Shown one piece after another: positions 14,105-15,476 of a stretch of DNA of 15,476 nt. The DNA is taken from the NCBI GenBank assembly GCA_021160945.1, contig JAGHBQ010000100.1, positions 1 through 15,476 on the forward strand, in the 5' to 3' direction. Below the pieces are notes generated by a model, which ran no database searches, was not told where the DNA came from, and worked only from the letters and a program-made list of their open reading frames with translations. How positions within the stretch are numbered: the stretch's first letter is position 1; the number at the start of each line of letters is the position of its first letter. Source of the DNA: Thermoplasmata archaeon (lineage in GTDB: Archaea > Thermoplasmatota > Thermoplasmata > Thermoplasmatales > Aciduliprofundaceae). The position numbers and the translations under genes were made by a program.

Positions 14105-14756
14105 TTAAATTTTCCCAGAGTATATCTGCGCCCCTTCTCCTCGCTTCATCAATGAGGTATTTTGCCCAGAGAAGTTTTTTCTGCTTTCTCTCCACATCCT
14201 TTCCTTCTTTAATTCTCACCTTTTTGAAATCAAATCCAACAAGATGAATGCGAGCATTGAAATGCGCCGCTAGGAATACACATCTATCTCCATCAGTGAA
14301 CCCGCCAAAATTATAGACATTCCATACCGGTTCCACCTGAGTAGTTCCAAATCTTCTGCGGAAGAAAAGGACATAGTGAAGAAGATGAATATTGTCCCCA
14401 TGGGCATGGATGCCAAAAACCGCATTTTTTATCTCCAGAAGCGATGATATGTCTCCATCAAGATCCGTGAGAACCAATCTTGGCTCTATACCAAGCTGAT
14501 GGAGGATCACAGCAGCATCATCTGCTGCCAATACAGTTGCATCCTTCGGTATGAGATCGATTTCTTTCTCAAGATTCGGTGAAAAGCCCACAACATAAAC
14601 TTCATCACCAATAAGATTTTTCAATTCACCCTCCCTCACAAAATTATCGCCCAGAAGCTTGGAAAGATAATCCCTTGCCCTATACTCTTTCTCCCGAGGA
14701 AAATTGAAATAACTTTCAATCATCCTGTAGATTTTCTCCCACTGCTTCCATCTCAT
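14094..14756 (-). CDS. mptE: 6-hydroxymethyl-7,8-dihydropterin pyrophosphokinase MptE
   Basis: Archaeal HPPK (DUF115 fold, unrelated to bacterial FolK) that transfers pyrophosphate from ATP to 6-hydroxymethyl-7,8-dihydropterin on the route to methanopterin- or folate-type cofactors. The N-terminal MRWKQWEKIYRMIESYF is the usual opening. A Rossmann-like strand VYVVGFSPNLEKEI (about 53-66) is followed by VLAADDAA (75-82) and LVLTDLDGD (94-102), the acidic motif expected to hold Mg-ATP. GIHAHGDN, FGGFTDGDRCVFLAAHF and HLVGFDF complete the family signature. At 220 aa it is of normal length. The ATG at 14756 has GGAGGAG 4 nt upstream and lies 41 nt inside the DUF373 gene. Confidence 0.92.
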   Translation of the reverse strand: MRWKQWEKIYRMIESYFNFPREKEYRARDYLSKLLGDNFVREGELKNLIGDEVYVVGFSPNLEKEIDLIPKDATVLAADDAAVILHQLGIEPRLVLTDLDGDISSLLEIKNAVFGIHAHGDNIHLLHYVLFFRRRFGTTQVEPVWNVYNFGGFTDGDRCVFLAAHFNARIHLVGFDFKKVRIKEGKDVERKQKKLLWAKYLIDEARRRGADILWENLNGR

Positions 14757-15476
14757 GCTTCTCCTCCTCTCTTATCTGTCTTCTCAGTATGGCAGCTATT
14801 ATGGCTATAATTACTCCACTTATCACCATTATGGTTATTGGAACAATCGAAGCACTGCCCACGGCGCTGAGTATGAGGAGGAGATAGTCAAGAGCTGCAT
14901 AGATAATAATCCCTGTTGCTATCACTGAAAGAAGAGCAATCCAGAAGGATCCGGTGTACTCTCCCTTATGAACCCAGATGTCAAAGGTTTTACCACCTTC
15001 CCGCACAAGAACTGCAAAAACCACCCAGAGAACAAGGGTATGAAGGAAAAGAAGAATCTGAATTATTATATCACTGCTTGCGAGAGCGGAATTATATGCA
15101 AAATCCAGACCTGTGAGAATTATAAGAACTGCTAGAGTATCTGAAATGATGGTAATCTTTGCCTCAGCCATTGCTCTTCTTGCCCCCGCAATAAGTTTTC
15201 TTATCTTTGAGCCTACGGAATAAACTCTTTCAATAAAATAAATCCCCAAGGTAAGGGTTATCACGGTAAGTGCCAGTGTACCCGGAGAGATGAAGCTAAA
15301 AGAAGGATACGTCATTTTCAAAGCCATTATAATAAGGGATGAAATTGCATACGCCAAGAAGATCAGCGCTACAGGAATAAGAATTTTTCTAGTAAATTTT
15401 TTATCCTCTAGGGCCCTCTTTATAATATAATATGTGCTTTCTATATTCTGAGATTGCTTAACTATCACCTTTCTTA
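14716..15476 (-). CDS. DUF373-family integral membrane protein, N-terminus cut by window edge
   Basis: The frame stays open through base 15476 (RKVIVKQSQNIESTYYIIKR). The GTG at 15468 is therefore read as an internal Val, and the soluble N-terminal part lies outside. The visible piece contains the family's SQNIESTYYIIKRAL junction and then about six or seven membrane helices, at roughly 30-50, 60-80, 110-130, 133-153, 172-200 and 206-228 counted from the GTG. The chain ends in a charged tail, REEEKHEMEAVGENLQDD. DUF373 is an archaeal membrane-protein family of unknown function, usually longer than 340 residues, which also argues that the N-terminus is missing here. The last 41 bp overlap mptE. 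Confidence 0.82.
   Translation of the reverse strand, partial: RKVIVKQSQNIESTYYIIKRALEDKKFTRKILIPVALIFLAYAISSLIIMALKMTYPSFSFISPGTLALTVITLTLGIYFIERVYSVGSKIRKLIAGARRAMAEAKITIISDTLAVLIILTGLDFAYNSALASSDIIIQILLFLHTLVLWVVFAVLVREGGKTFDIWVHKGEYTGSFWIALLSVIATGIIIYAALDYLLLILSAVGSASIVPITIMVISGVIIAIIAAILRRQIREEEKHEMEAVGENLQDD
14761..14767 (-). promoter_or_regulatory. Ribosome binding site for mptE inside the DUF373 gene
   Basis: GGAGGAG on the minus strand, 4 nt before the mptE ATG at 14756. This strong match to the archaeal 16S tail decides the mptE start and indicates coupled translation with the DUF373 gene. Confidence 0.65.

Noticed and set aside
15466..15468. GTG at 15468 as start of the DUF373 protein
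   Set aside because: The frame continues to the window edge and the family has an additional soluble N-terminal part.
1..15476. CRISPR arrays, tRNA/rRNA genes, inteins, toxin-antitoxin or defence genes
   Set aside because: No regularly spaced repeats, no cloverleaf-like sequence in the gaps, and no intein motifs in aIF5B or the other enzymes were found by eye.

Overview
The window is from an archaeal chromosome. It carries aIF5B, RNase Z, a free-standing AlaX-type editing protein, archaeal UMP kinase, archaeal MptE, DUF373 and DUF504/MJ1316 proteins. TATA-like boxes lie about 26 bp upstream of several start codons, as expected for leaderless mRNAs. The gene mix, A+T-rich bias and many AGA/AGG and ATA codons fit a thermophilic euryarchaeon, possibly of the Thermoplasmatota/Aciduliprofundum (DHVE2) kind. 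That placement is inference and was not checked by a search.

Layout. (1) 1-4570 is an information-processing block: the 3' part of trpS (cut by the window edge), a probable 38-aa small protein, rnz on the minus strand, then divergently aIF5B and alaX. (2) 4562-4942 holds a decayed insertion sequence. It has imperfect terminal inverted repeats, flanking direct repeats that begin in the last codons of alaX, and a transposase remnant that keeps its HTH N-terminus and C-terminal tail but has lost the DDE core. (3) 4985-6376 is an AzgA-type purine permease, convergent with a small membrane protein of unknown function. (4) 6765-11429 is a tightly coupled minus-strand operon hypC-hypD-hypF-hypE, which makes and delivers the Fe(CN)2CO group of [NiFe]-hydrogenases. 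No hydrogenase subunit and no hypA/hypB is in the window. (5) 11506-12177 encodes a predicted surface protein with a lamin-tail domain and many N-glycosylation sequons, divergent from pyrH, which overlaps a DUF2085 membrane protein gene. (6) 13404-15476 is a minus-strand run of overlapping genes: DUF373 membrane protein (N-terminus outside the window), mptE (pterin pyrophosphokinase), a small polytopic membrane protein and DUF504/MJ1316.

How the genes work together. HypF makes the thiocarboxamide on the C-terminal Cys of HypE, HypE dehydrates it to thiocyanate, and the HypC-HypD complex assembles the Fe(CN)2CO unit, so the operon holds a complete iron-ligand branch. TrpRS, AlaX, aIF5B and RNase Z serve tRNA charging, editing, initiation and maturation. 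PyrH serves pyrimidine nucleotide synthesis and MptE serves pterin synthesis. I see no CRISPR array, no tRNA or rRNA gene and no clear defence system. The least ordinary items are the collapsed IS, the 38-aa gene, the sequon-rich lamin-tail protein, and the overlapping DUF373-mptE-membrane protein-DUF504 cluster.
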